Assembly: GCA_963977105.1 (NCBI GenBank)
Contig: CAXBNI010000001.1
Location: 62,001-126,000, forward strand
Origin: UBA2705 sp963977105
GTDB taxonomy: Bacteria; Pseudomonadota; Alphaproteobacteria; Micavibrionales; Micavibrionaceae
Length of the DNA: 64,000 bases
Reading direction: 5' to 3'
Shown: piece after piece, positions 34,890-43,011 of the stretch
Numbering within the stretch: the first letter of the stretch is position 1
Layout of the letters: each line of letters opens with the position of its first letter
Program-made: the position numbers and the translations under genes
The notes under the pieces: model-generated
Seen by the model: the letters and a program-made list of their open reading frames with translations, nothing else
Told to the model about the DNA's origin: nothing
The model's database searches: none

Positions 34890-35717
34890 TTATATAATAG
34901 ATTGCAACTTGAAACCACATAAATTGCCATCATGTGCTTTTAAATATTCAGCCGCTTGCTTTAACTGTGTTGGGCTGGCGGCCTTGCTGAAACTTTCAAC
35001 GTAAAGGCCGACATCTTTATTATTTGCAGCATGGGTGATGGTGCGGTGTTCAAAGTTAAAGACTGTTTTTAAGGTTAGGTCGCATTTTTCATTTACTGCT
35101 ATATAAGACACAATATGTGGCGCCTCTTTTTGGAATTTATAATTGATTTCGGCAAGCTGCTGCGCGGCCTGTGCTTCTTCGGCTTTGCGGTAGAGTTCAC
35201 GCACTTTTGTGCTTTTGGCAAAGTCCTTGGCGCGGCGCCCATCGGGGAGTTCGGCGCTGATATCGACCCCGCCATCAACTAAAATCTGGCACAGTTCTAG
35301 ATCATCTTTAAATGTCGCCCATATTAACGGTGTGGAGTCATATTGAAGGGTGCGCTTGTTGCCCACAGTCTCATAAAAACTGCAAATGTCATTCACATCA
35401 AAATAGGCCGCGTTTTCTAGCAGCTCATTAATCATAGGGGCAAACCGCTTGTTGCTGTTTTTACGTTTAGTATATTTTTGCACCGCGGTGGCTAATGCGC
35501 TTTTCAGATTTTTTTTGCGTTTATCTTCGCTGTTATATTCTATTTCCAATGCAATAAGGGCTTTAAGGGCATCGTGTTTTTCTTTTGCGACTGCTTCGAT
35601 TATAGGGTGGTCATGGAAGAGTGTTTCTTTGTTTAGGATTTCAGGGTCAGCTTCTACAAATGATTTGATTGCGCCTGGGTTTTTTTCGATGGCACTGTAA
35701 ATGGTTTTCTTGAACAT
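34890..35717 (-). CDS. Ankyrin-repeat protein with shared C-terminal module (copy B)
   Basis: A 275-residue protein starting MFKKTIYSAIEKNPGAIKSF. The ankyrin region is degenerate at first (HPIIEAVAKEKHDALKALIA), then clearer with TPLIWATFKDDLELCQILVD and GVDISAELPDG. A charged helix (ELYRKAEEAQAAQQLAEINY) leads to the shared module in the last 80 residues: HIVSYIAV, a Cys, TVFNFEHRTIT, FSKAASPTQLKQAAEYLKAH and an end GFKLQSII. No signal peptide. It probably sits in a - strand operon with the secreted gene downstream. Confidence 0.7.
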   Translation of the reverse strand: MFKKTIYSAIEKNPGAIKSFVEADPEILNKETLFHDHPIIEAVAKEKHDALKALIALEIEYNSEDKRKKNLKSALATAVQKYTKRKNSNKRFAPMINELLENAAYFDVNDICSFYETVGNKRTLQYDSTPLIWATFKDDLELCQILVDGGVDISAELPDGRRAKDFAKSTKVRELYRKAEEAQAAQQLAEINYKFQKEAPHIVSYIAVNEKCDLTLKTVFNFEHRTITHAANNKDVGLYVESFSKAASPTQLKQAAEYLKAHDGNLCGFKLQSII

Positions 35718-35744
35718 TTTGAGGTTCCCTGTTCTTATATTTGC

Positions 35745-36380
35745 TTAACGAATTAATGCGCATTTAAAGCCGTATAAATCACCATGGTTTTCTTGTAAGA
35801 ATTCAGCAGCTTCGCGCAACTCTTTTTTACTCGCGGCTTGTTGGAATGATGTGACAAGCGGATGTGTGCAATCATTGCGCTTAACGGAAACGGTTTGTTT
35901 GTTGAAATTGTATAATGTGGTTTCAGCAAGGTTACAGCTTGGGGCAATTTCTGTGATCGATACAAGGTAATCGCCTTCTTTGACAAATGTCCCTGTGTTT
36001 TTAGGTAAAGCCTCTTTGGCAATGGCGTCGACTAATAAGGGGCGCAAGCTGGCATGGCATGCGGCTAATGTCTTGGTGTCGATCGTCGCCTTCGCCTGTA
36101 TTAAAATCTCAGTGCATTCTTGATACTGATCGCGCGCGCAGTAATAAAGGCCGCTATAGCCGTCAGTATTTTTTGCGTCAATATTCGCGCCGTGTGCAAT
36201 AAGTATTTTTAAGGCTTCTGGCTTGTTAAAGTATGTCGCCCACGTTAAGGGCTGTGAATACCCACGGTTAAAGCCACTGCGGCGGTTCACGGCATCAGGG
36301 TATTTCTCTAAATGTACGCTCAGCTCTTCTGCTGTACCGTTTTTTATGAGTTTAAATATTCTATCTTTTTTGCTAAACAT
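35745..36380 (-). CDS. Ankyrin-repeat protein with shared C-terminal module (copy A)
   Basis: A 211-residue protein and first gene of the block. The ATG at 36380 is preferred because GGGAAACA precedes it and the start MFSKKDRIFKLIKNGTAEEL matches the other copies. Ankyrin repeats cover about residues 8-110 (QPLTWATYFNKPEALKILIA, GANIDAKNTDGYSGLYYC). The last 80 residues are the shared module: YLVSITEI, a Cys, TTLYNFNKQTVSV, FQQAASKKELREAAEFLQEN and GFKCALIR. A perfect TTGACA box lies about 50 bases upstream on the - strand, although the -10 box is weak. It is divergent from icd. Confidence 0.72.
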   Translation of the reverse strand: MFSKKDRIFKLIKNGTAEELSVHLEKYPDAVNRRSGFNRGYSQPLTWATYFNKPEALKILIAHGANIDAKNTDGYSGLYYCARDQYQECTEILIQAKATIDTKTLAACHASLRPLLVDAIAKEALPKNTGTFVKEGDYLVSITEIAPSCNLAETTLYNFNKQTVSVKRNDCTHPLVTSFQQAASKKELREAAEFLQENHGDLYGFKCALIR

Positions 36381-36476
36381 TGTTTCCCTGCCTGAAATAT
36401 ACAGCCCACACATTAAACATAATCCTTATTATGTCAAGCGTAAAGACTTGTGCTGTGCACGAAGTGGGGTGGTGGC

Positions 36477-36506
36477 TTGATATTTAATGAAATAAGCTCA
36501 TAATAT
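36477..36506 (+). promoter_or_regulatory. Candidate sigma70 promoter of icd
   Basis: TTGATA (36477-36482) and TAATAT (36501-36506) with an 18-base spacer, 40 bases upstream of the icd ATG. Confidence 0.45.
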
Positions 36507-36545
36507 CTTTAAATTTTCAAGATATGCACGAAGGGAGCAGGGTAA

Positions 36546-37769
36546 ATGAGTAAAATTAAAGTTGATAATCCTATCGTTGAGGTAGATGGCGACGAAATGA
36601 CCCGTATTATATGGGACTTCATTAAAACGAAGCTGATTTTGCCTTATGTTGATGTGGATCTTAAATATTATGATCTGTCGATCCAGTCACGCGATGCAAC
36701 CGATGACCAAATCACAATTGACGCGGCAAATGCGATTAAAGAACATGGCGTTGGCGTAAAATGCGCAACGATTACGCCCGATGAGGGTCGCGTTGCAGAA
36801 TTTGGCCTTAAGAAAATGTGGCGCTCGCCGAATGGGACGATCCGTAACATTATTGGCGGCACGGTTTTCCGTGAGCCGATCATTTGTGACAACGTACCGC
36901 GTTATGTACCGGGCTGGACGCAGCCAATTGTTATTGGCCGTCATGCTTTTGGTGACCAATATCGCGCAACAGATGTAAAAATTCCGGGCGCTGGGCGTTT
37001 AACGATGACCTATACGCCAGAAGACGGCAGCGCGCCGCAGGAAATGGAAATCTTTAACTTTGAAGGTCCTGGCGTTGCGATGGGCATGTATAACCTTGAT
37101 GACAGCATTAAAGGTTTTGCGCGTTCTTGCTTTAACTATGGTTTGCAGCGTGGTTACCCAGTGTATCTTTCAACCAAGAACACAATTCTGAAGGCTTATG
37201 ATGGCCGATTTAAAGATCTTTTCGAAGAAGTATTTGCTGCAGAGTTTAAAGACCAGTTCGATAAAGAGGGTTTAACATACGAACACCGCTTGATTGATGA
37301 CATGGTGGCCTGCGCGATTAAATGGAGCGGCGGCTTTGTTTGGGCATGTAAGAACTATGATGGTGATGTGCAGTCTGACATCGTCGCACAGGGCTTTGGT
37401 TCACTAGGCCTGATGACATCTGTATTAATGACGCCAGACGGCAAGACAGTCGAAGCTGAGGCCGCACACGGCACAGTGACACGTCACTTCCGCCTGCATG
37501 AACAAGGTAAAGAAACATCAACCAACCCAATCGCGTCAATCTTCGCATGGACACGCGGGCTGAAATACCGTGGTAAGTTTGATGACAACCAACCGCTTAT
37601 CGCCTTTGCTGAGCGCCTTGAGCAAGTGTGCATTGATACAGTAGAGTCAGGCTTCATGACCAAAGACTTGTCGATCCTTGTCGGCAAAGATCAGCCATAC
37701 CTTAATACGCAAGCCTTCCTTGATAAGATTGTCGAGGGGCTAGAAGGCGTCATGAAAAAAGCGGCTTAA
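36546..37769 (+). CDS. icd: NADP-dependent isocitrate dehydrogenase
   Basis: A 407-residue TCA-cycle enzyme of the dimeric, eukaryote-like type common in alphaproteobacteria. The N-terminus reads [20 protein letters not shown]. The substrate-binding region is [19 protein letters not shown], and the NADP-binding region includes [24 protein letters not shown] precedes the ATG. It is monocistronic with its own terminator. No unusual residues were seen. Confidence 0.97.
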   Translation: MSKIKVDNPIVEVDGDEMTRIIWDFIKTKLILPYVDVDLKYYDLSIQSRDATDDQITIDAANAIKEHGVGVKCATITPDEGRVAEFGLKKMWRSPNGTIRNIIGGTVFREPIICDNVPRYVPGWTQPIVIGRHAFGDQYRATDVKIPGAGRLTMTYTPEDGSAPQEMEIFNFEGPGVAMGMYNLDDSIKGFARSCFNYGLQRGYPVYLSTKNTILKAYDGRFKDLFEEVFAAEFKDQFDKEGLTYEHRLIDDMVACAIKWSGGFVWACKNYDGDVQSDIVAQGFGSLGLMTSVLMTPDGKTVEAEAAHGTVTRHFRLHEQGKETSTNPIASIFAWTRGLKYRGKFDDNQPLIAFAERLEQVCIDTVESGFMTKDLSILVGKDQPYLNTQAFLDKIVEGLEGVMKKAA

Positions 37770-37795
37770 TACACAGCACTTATAATAAACAATCA

Positions 37796-37827
37796 AAAGC
37801 ACGTCCCATATGGGGCGTGCTTTTTTA
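37796..37827 (+). terminator. Terminator after icd
   Basis: AAAGCACGTCCC and GGGGCGTGCTTT with a four-base loop, followed by a run of T. Confidence 0.85.
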
Positions 37828-37963
37828 TATGCAGGAGATATGCACAGCTCTTTACACAGAAAGAATCGGTTCGTGAAACTAAAGGCGCGCAGAAGCGTTT
37901 TTAGACTATATACAGATACTAAATCTACTTACCCACAGCGTAACAATGGGTTTTAGGCCAATT

Positions 37964-38002
37964 ATGACTGCTGTTAAGATTCTATTAATTAACAGCGGTC
38001 AT
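37964..38002 (+). promoter_or_regulatory. Strong hairpin in the leader of the 38048 orphan
   Basis: The arms ATGACTGCTGTTAA (37964-37977) and TTAACAGCGGTCAT (37989-38002) pair over 14 bases with a single G-U wobble and an 11-base loop. No T run follows, so it is not a simple terminator. It ends 45 bases before the start codon. It could be an RNA control element or a protein-binding palindrome. The rest of 37828-38047 holds no gene. Confidence 0.55.
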
Positions 38003-38047
38003 GGTGGAGTTACAGCACAAGTTAAAAGCCACGAACAGGAGGCCAAT

Positions 38048-38503
38048 ATGACTAGCCAGAAAACAGATAAAACATTTAAATCAAACGATAATAAGGCAGA
38101 GAGCGTTATTCTTCCGCTGCCGCCGCTTGACCTTAAAGACAAAGTCGATATGGAGATTTATGCACGGTTTATGCGCCACCTTCGTTACGTTGCAAACAGC
38201 CGCATGGAAGTAAAGGTTCTCTCTGCTATTCAATTCACAGCAGATATGATGGACATACAAGATGCACAAGTTGCACGCATATTACTTGATATGGGGCTGC
38301 GTGCGCCGCGCTTGTCATTCCCAAATGAATTTTTAGAATTTGCAGATAACGCCCGTAGCCGCGATAACACAGAATTTGGTAGTGCTGGCGAAACATTGCA
38401 GGAATTATACGCCCATTGGACTGAGATAGGCGAAGATCAATTTATTGCAGTGAAACGCGAATATGCAGTCTTTGACGAAGGTGTGTTTACAAATACGCTA
38501 TAG
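38048..38503 (+). CDS. Uncharacterised soluble protein behind a hairpin leader
   Basis: A 151-residue protein that I do not recognise. The ATG at 38048 is fixed by AGGAGG six bases upstream; an upstream in-frame ATG at 37946 would run through the hairpin and lacks such a site. A polar N-terminus (TSQKTDKTFKSNDNKAES) is followed by a helical body with YARFMRHLRYVANSRMEV, SAIQFTADMMDIQDA and an acidic end. No membrane or signal segment. It is monocistronic and followed by a terminator. Confidence 0.65.
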   Translation: MTSQKTDKTFKSNDNKAESVILPLPPLDLKDKVDMEIYARFMRHLRYVANSRMEVKVLSAIQFTADMMDIQDAQVARILLDMGLRAPRLSFPNEFLEFADNARSRDNTEFGSAGETLQELYAHWTEIGEDQFIAVKREYAVFDEGVFTNTL

Positions 38504-38592
38504 CGCTAAATGGCTATTATAGCGCGCCTCCACTGGGATAAAATAACGCAGTTTCTCCCGCATTAGATTATGAGACTAGAGAGAAGTCAATC

Positions 38593-38631
38593 AGCCCCCC
38601 GTTGCTTAGAGAGAGTGCGGGGGCTTTTTTT
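38593..38631 (+). terminator. Terminator after the 38048 orphan
   Basis: AGCCCCC and GGGGGCT around a loop of about 19 bases, followed by seven T. It may also face the convergent PBP gene. Confidence 0.7.
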
Positions 38632-38654
38632 ACAAATTTTTTGAGTGCTCAGTG

Positions 38655-40637
38655 TTACTCATTGAGATTGTAGCTGTGGCGTGGTTTAGCCTTAGTGGGC
38701 TTATCTGCGCCGTCGTTACTGCCACCGAGCAAGCTATGAAGCAAGGCGCCAAAGCCTGATGGGGTTTCATCAACGCTTGGACGCGGCGGCGTTTTATCAC
38801 TTAATGTGGAAATCATGATCTCTTTCCAAATTTGCGCTGGGATCGCCCCGCCTGTGACATGGTTCATCGGGCTGTTATCGTCATTACCAAGCCAGACAGC
38901 GCTCGTAATATTTTCATTAAAACCAACGAACCAAGCGTCACGAGAATCCTGTGATGTCCCTGTTTTTCCAAATATGCGCATACCGTTTATTTGCGCCCCG
39001 CGCCCTGTGCCATATTGGACGGTGTGGCCAAGCATGAGGTTTAAGCGTTCTACGTATTTCTCTCTTGCGATGCGCTGTTTTACGTGACGTTCTTTGCTAC
39101 GATCATAAAGAATAACACCGTCATCGGTGAGGATACGCTTGATGCCATAAGGCTCCACTTTAATACCTTCGTTCATTAGGGCTGCATAAGCCGCCGTGAG
39201 CTCAATGGCGGATACGCCGGAGCTGCCTAAAACTAACGATAGGTCACGGTTAAGCGGTGATGTTATGCCGAATTTACGTAGTCTTTTAATGAAATTTCCA
39301 ATACCAACATCTTGCGTTAATCGTATAGCGGCAGTGTTCATGGATTTGCTTAACGCTTCATTTAAAGTGACATCGCCGTAAAAGCGTTTCGCGTAATTTT
39401 CAGGGCTATATTCACTATCCTCAATTTTGGCATCAAGAATTAAGTCATCAGACCGCCAGCCTTTTTCAAGCGCAGTTAAGTATATAAACGGCTTAAGGGC
39501 GGAGCCGGGGGAGCGTTGCGCCTGTGTGGCACGGTTAAACTGGCTCTGGCGATAGTTAACGCCGCCAACCATTGCATAAACGGCGCCGTCAGTCCCGAGG
39601 CTAATTGTCGCGCCCTGCGAAAACGCTTTGTTTTCACCGTAGCGTTTGGTTGCGTTAATCAAGGCAAACTGCGAAGCGTTTTGTAATTCTGGGTCAAGCG
39701 TTGTCTCAATGATAATGTGCTGTTCGGGCATAGAGACTAGCTTCGCTGCTTCGCTGATAATCCAGTCGGCAAAATAGCGCCCACTATCTGATTTAATTGG
39801 CTGTGGCTTAGGGCGCGTGACGCTTAGGCCAGCTTGCATTTCGGATTCTGTCTTTGTGATATAGCCTTCTTCGACCATGGCATTGAGGACAAGGCGGCCA
39901 CGCTTTTGTGCAAGGGCAAGGTTACTCGTCGGCGCATAACGTGAAGGCGCCTTTAAGACTCCAGCAAGAATTGCGGCTTCACCAAGGTTAATCTCACTTG
40001 CGGCTTTGTTAAAATAAGTTTGTGACGCGGCTTCGATGCCATAGCTGCCTGCACCAAAATAGACGCGGTTAATATAAGCGCTTAATATTTCATCTTTGGT
40101 TAATGTGCGTTCAAGCCATAAGGCAAGTAAGGCCTCTTGTATTTTTCGTTTGAGGCTACGTTCGTGGCTGAGAAACAAGTTTTTTGCAAGTTGCTGAGTC
40201 AATGTCGAGCCACCTGCAAGCCGCCCGCCGTGAAATATTTTGGTATAGATTGCGCGGGCAACGCCTTTTGGGTCTATACCAAAATGCGTATAAAAACGGC
40301 GGTCTTCAATGGATATAATAGCAAAACGAAAGTAGTCCGCTACGTCTCGTATCTGTACGCTTACGCCTTTTAGTTCACCGATGCGTGTAACTTTACTTTG
40401 GTCATTTGCAAGAATTGTAATTGCCGCGCGGTGTTCAAATTCAGCATTTTTTGTAATCTCGGGTAGTTCGCGTGCATACCATAATGTTAGCAACGTTATG
40501 CCAAGTGTGCACCATAAGCCAATGACAATGCCCCATTTAAAAAGTTTACAAAAAGCGCTCCATACAGATAAACGTGCCCCTTTATTATTGGGCACGCTTT
40601 TTCTTTTTTTTGTCGCAGGGGTTTTCTTTTTTTTCAT
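38655..40637 (-). CDS. Class A penicillin-binding protein (transglycosylase/transpeptidase)
   Basis: A 660-residue bifunctional peptidoglycan synthase. A basic cytoplasmic N-terminus and one membrane helix (about residues 33-53) are followed by the GT51 transglycosylase with the catalytic Glu111 in SIEDRRFYTHFGID and the motifs GGSTLTQQLAKNLFL and RTLTKDEIL. The transpeptidase has SxxK in SPGSALKPF (about residue 375), SMN and KTGTS. There is no extra C-terminal domain beyond a short Gly/Ser/Asn tail, so it resembles PBP1-type enzymes of alphaproteobacteria. It lies 44 bases downstream of a lipoprotein gene on the same strand and may share its promoter. Confidence 0.95.
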   Translation of the reverse strand: MKKKKTPATKKRKSVPNNKGARLSVWSAFCKLFKWGIVIGLWCTLGITLLTLWYARELPEITKNAEFEHRAAITILANDQSKVTRIGELKGVSVQIRDVADYFRFAIISIEDRRFYTHFGIDPKGVARAIYTKIFHGGRLAGGSTLTQQLAKNLFLSHERSLKRKIQEALLALWLERTLTKDEILSAYINRVYFGAGSYGIEAASQTYFNKAASEINLGEAAILAGVLKAPSRYAPTSNLALAQKRGRLVLNAMVEEGYITKTESEMQAGLSVTRPKPQPIKSDSGRYFADWIISEAAKLVSMPEQHIIIETTLDPELQNASQFALINATKRYGENKAFSQGATISLGTDGAVYAMVGGVNYRQSQFNRATQAQRSPGSALKPFIYLTALEKGWRSDDLILDAKIEDSEYSPENYAKRFYGDVTLNEALSKSMNTAAIRLTQDVGIGNFIKRLRKFGITSPLNRDLSLVLGSSGVSAIELTAAYAALMNEGIKVEPYGIKRILTDDGVILYDRSKERHVKQRIAREKYVERLNLMLGHTVQYGTGRGAQINGMRIFGKTGTSQDSRDAWFVGFNENITSAVWLGNDDNSPMNHVTGGAIPAQIWKEIMISTLSDKTPPRPSVDETPSGFGALLHSLLGGSNDGADKPTKAKPRHSYNLNE

Positions 40638-40681
40638 AGCTGTGTTTACAACATATTTTTATTCTAAGAGCAAGCTGTAGT

Positions 40682-41338
40682 TTACAAGCTCAGCAAGGGG
40701 GCAACGTGATAACCTTTTTTGTAAAGGGACCCCGTATCCACGCCAGCGCGTATAGATGCATATTCGGGCTGAGAGAGCTTTACTTCTGTATCTCCTTTAT
40801 CACGAATATAAAAGCCGCTATTGCCGCTTAATGTTGTGCCTGTATTTGCGTGTCCGTTAATGATAATGGAAGGGTCCCTATCATTTGGATATGTGTAGCC
40901 ATCAATATAAGTTTTTGTTGTATGGCATGTCGTGGGCAGATTCATTTTTAATGAGGCATTATACAGCAGGCAAATAGAGCTTTCTGTTTCAGTGTGCGTA
41001 TCAATTGGCACGTCTGCACTAAGCTTATTATTTTGGCCAAGGTTACCATCTACAACTATTTTCCCACTTTTGACTGAGACGCTAATATCGTTTGGAAGGT
41101 TACCACGTATGTATAACAAGCCTCTATCAAGGCTATAGTCTTCATCTGCTTCTAATTTATACGCATCAACGTGACAAACTTTACCGTTTTGGGCAGCGCC
41201 TTTGAATATCTCCGCATGTGCAGTCCTGCCGATTGATGCATCATCAGGCTCATCAGAGCAGAGCTCCGTGTTGCAAGCGGACATCAAAAAAGCGAGGCCC
41301 AATATAGATAGATACTTAGTCGTTTTGTTGATATTCAT
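40682..41338 (-). CDS. Uncharacterised lipoprotein
   Basis: A 218-residue protein with a signal peptide and lipobox (ILGLAFLMSAC, lipid Cys at residue 22). The mature part is beta-rich with glycine-spaced strands such as GLLYIRGNLPNDISVSVKSG and DPSIIINGHANTGTTLSG, and it has several cysteines. The family is not recognised. The strand pattern suggests a small beta-helix or adhesin-like surface domain. A promoter with a palindrome overlapping the -10 box is just upstream (41373-41405). The class A PBP gene follows, so an envelope role is likely but unproven. Confidence 0.65.
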   Translation of the reverse strand: MNINKTTKYLSILGLAFLMSACNTELCSDEPDDASIGRTAHAEIFKGAAQNGKVCHVDAYKLEADEDYSLDRGLLYIRGNLPNDISVSVKSGKIVVDGNLGQNNKLSADVPIDTHTETESSICLLYNASLKMNLPTTCHTTKTYIDGYTYPNDRDPSIIINGHANTGTTLSGNSGFYIRDKGDTEVKLSQPEYASIRAGVDTGSLYKKGYHVAPLLSL

Positions 41339-41372
41339 GGCTAAAACCCTTGTACGTTAAACTTGTTGAGGG

Positions 41373-41405
41373 CCCATTTATAGCTTAAATGGGGTACTGT
41401 GTCAA
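41373..41405 (-). promoter_or_regulatory. Strong promoter with overlapping palindrome (lipoprotein-PBP unit)
   Basis: On the - strand a perfect TTGACA (41405-41400) is followed after 17 bases by TATAAA (41382-41377). An eight-base inverted repeat CCCATTTA / TAAATGGG (41373-41380 and 41386-41393) with a five-base loop covers the -10 region, as an operator would. It could also act as a weak terminator for mgtE, but no T run follows. Confidence 0.55.
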
Positions 41406-41431
41406 CGCTTATGTAAATACATGGGCGAAGG

Positions 41432-42859
41432 CTATATAAGGAAAATGGATGCTAAGCCTAAGAAGGCAAAGAAGCCTACAACGTCAGTGGCGGTTGTTAA
41501 AACTACAGTTGACGATATGGCAGGGTCAGAGCCAAGACGGTCGAGGACAATGGGAATGCCTGCACCAAATAGACCAGCAACCAAAAGGTTGATAATCATC
41601 GCGGCGGCAATCACGCCCCCAAGCATGTAATCTTGGAACCATAATGTGGCGGCGCAGCCGATTAACACGGCGAAGATGGCGCCATTAATGAACCCGACAA
41701 GGGTTTCCTTCCAGATGATCCGCAATGTGTTGGAGCGTGAGAGCTCTTTGGTTGCTAGGGCGCGTACGGCGACTGTAAGTGCCTGCGTGCCCGCATTGCC
41801 GCCCATTGAGGCAACAATAGGCATCAAAATAGCAAGAGCCACGATTTTATCAATTGTGGTTTCAAATAAAGCGATCACCAGAGAAGCAAATATAGCCGTC
41901 AGTAAGTTGAGGAATAGCCAGCGAAAACGTGAACTTGTCGTGGAAAGAACAGCGCGATACAAATCGTCCTCCTCAATACCACCAAGTTTCAAGAAATCTT
42001 CTTCGGCTTCTTCATCAATAACGTGAATGATATCATCAACTGTAACCACACCAATGAGGCGTCCGTTACTATCAACGACAGGCGCTGAGGCGAGGTTTTC
42101 ACGGCGGAATATACGCGCAACATCTTCTTGGTCTGAATCTGCAGGAATGGCGTGTATGTCGCCTAATGTTAGGTTATCAAGTTTTTCTGAGCGCTTGGCC
42201 TTGATAAGACGGCTCAATGGAATTTCACCTGCGACATGATAGGTCGGGGTAATGACAAAAATATCAAAAAACTCATCAGGTACTTCGTCAGATGCGGCAC
42301 GTAAATAATCAATAGTTTTACCGACGGTCCAGAACTGTGGAATTGCAACGAATTCACGCTGCATCAAACGGCCTGCGGAATCTTCAGGGAAGTTTAAGCC
42401 TTCTTTTAGCTCCAAGCGTGTTTTCGCAGAAAGTTGGCGGATAATTTCATCTTGCTGGTCTTCTTCCAGGGCGATGATCAGGTCTAGTGCATCATCACTG
42501 TCTAGGGCGTCGACGATATTGGCGACTTCTTCGGTCGGCATCAAGTTGATGACGTCGGGTAGAATGTCAGCTTCCATCTCGGCGTACATATTCGGGTCAA
42601 AGTCTTTACTATGACGGCCGAATAGGGCTTCGCGTTGGTCGTTATGAAGTTTGGCAATCAGCTCGGCTATGTCAGCGTTGCTCATTTCACCAAGCAGGCC
42701 TTGGAGAGGCTTGCGTGCGTCTTTACCAGCATGAAGTAATGCTGTGACGGCTTTTACTTGCGCGTCTTGCAGGCCGAACAGAGAGTTATCCTGCCCTGAT
42801 TTTGATTCATCAGCAGTCTCTTCGGCAGTATCTGTTTGAAGATTTCTGTCTTGGGCCAT
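41432..42859 (-). CDS. mgtE: MgtE-type magnesium transporter
   Basis: A 475-residue magnesium channel. The cytoplasmic N domain (about residues 35-150) has the superhelical MgtE pattern (LIAKLHNDQREALFGRHSKD), followed by two CBS domains (about 155-280, with LASAPVVDSNGRLIGVVTVDD) and five membrane helices from about residue 295. The membrane part carries the family signature PIVASMGGNAGTQALTVAVR. The N-terminus is an extra Gln/Ser/Asp-rich stretch. No Mg riboswitch (M-box) was recognised upstream. Confidence 0.95.
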   Translation of the reverse strand: MAQDRNLQTDTAEETADESKSGQDNSLFGLQDAQVKAVTALLHAGKDARKPLQGLLGEMSNADIAELIAKLHNDQREALFGRHSKDFDPNMYAEMEADILPDVINLMPTEEVANIVDALDSDDALDLIIALEEDQQDEIIRQLSAKTRLELKEGLNFPEDSAGRLMQREFVAIPQFWTVGKTIDYLRAASDEVPDEFFDIFVITPTYHVAGEIPLSRLIKAKRSEKLDNLTLGDIHAIPADSDQEDVARIFRRENLASAPVVDSNGRLIGVVTVDDIIHVIDEEAEEDFLKLGGIEEDDLYRAVLSTTSSRFRWLFLNLLTAIFASLVIALFETTIDKIVALAILMPIVASMGGNAGTQALTVAVRALATKELSRSNTLRIIWKETLVGFINGAIFAVLIGCAATLWFQDYMLGGVIAAAMIINLLVAGLFGAGIPIVLDRLGSDPAISSTVVLTTATDVVGFFAFLGLASIFLI

Positions 42860-42953
42860 CCCGTACCTGTAATTATGTTTTTTAGTTGATTATTTCTCAA
42901 GTGTTGTATCAGTTTTTGTGAAGCTTCGCAAGCGTTTAGCGCATCTATAGAAA

Positions 42954-42985
42954 AAACCTCTCCCTAAAAATAGAGGGAAAGGTTT
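42954..42985 (-). terminator. Terminator after maeB
   Basis: AAACC..TCCCT and AGGGA..GGTTT form a stem; on the - strand a run of T follows. Confidence 0.75.
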
Positions 42986-43011
42986 AAAAAATTATTTACA
43001 AAGAGCAGAAT

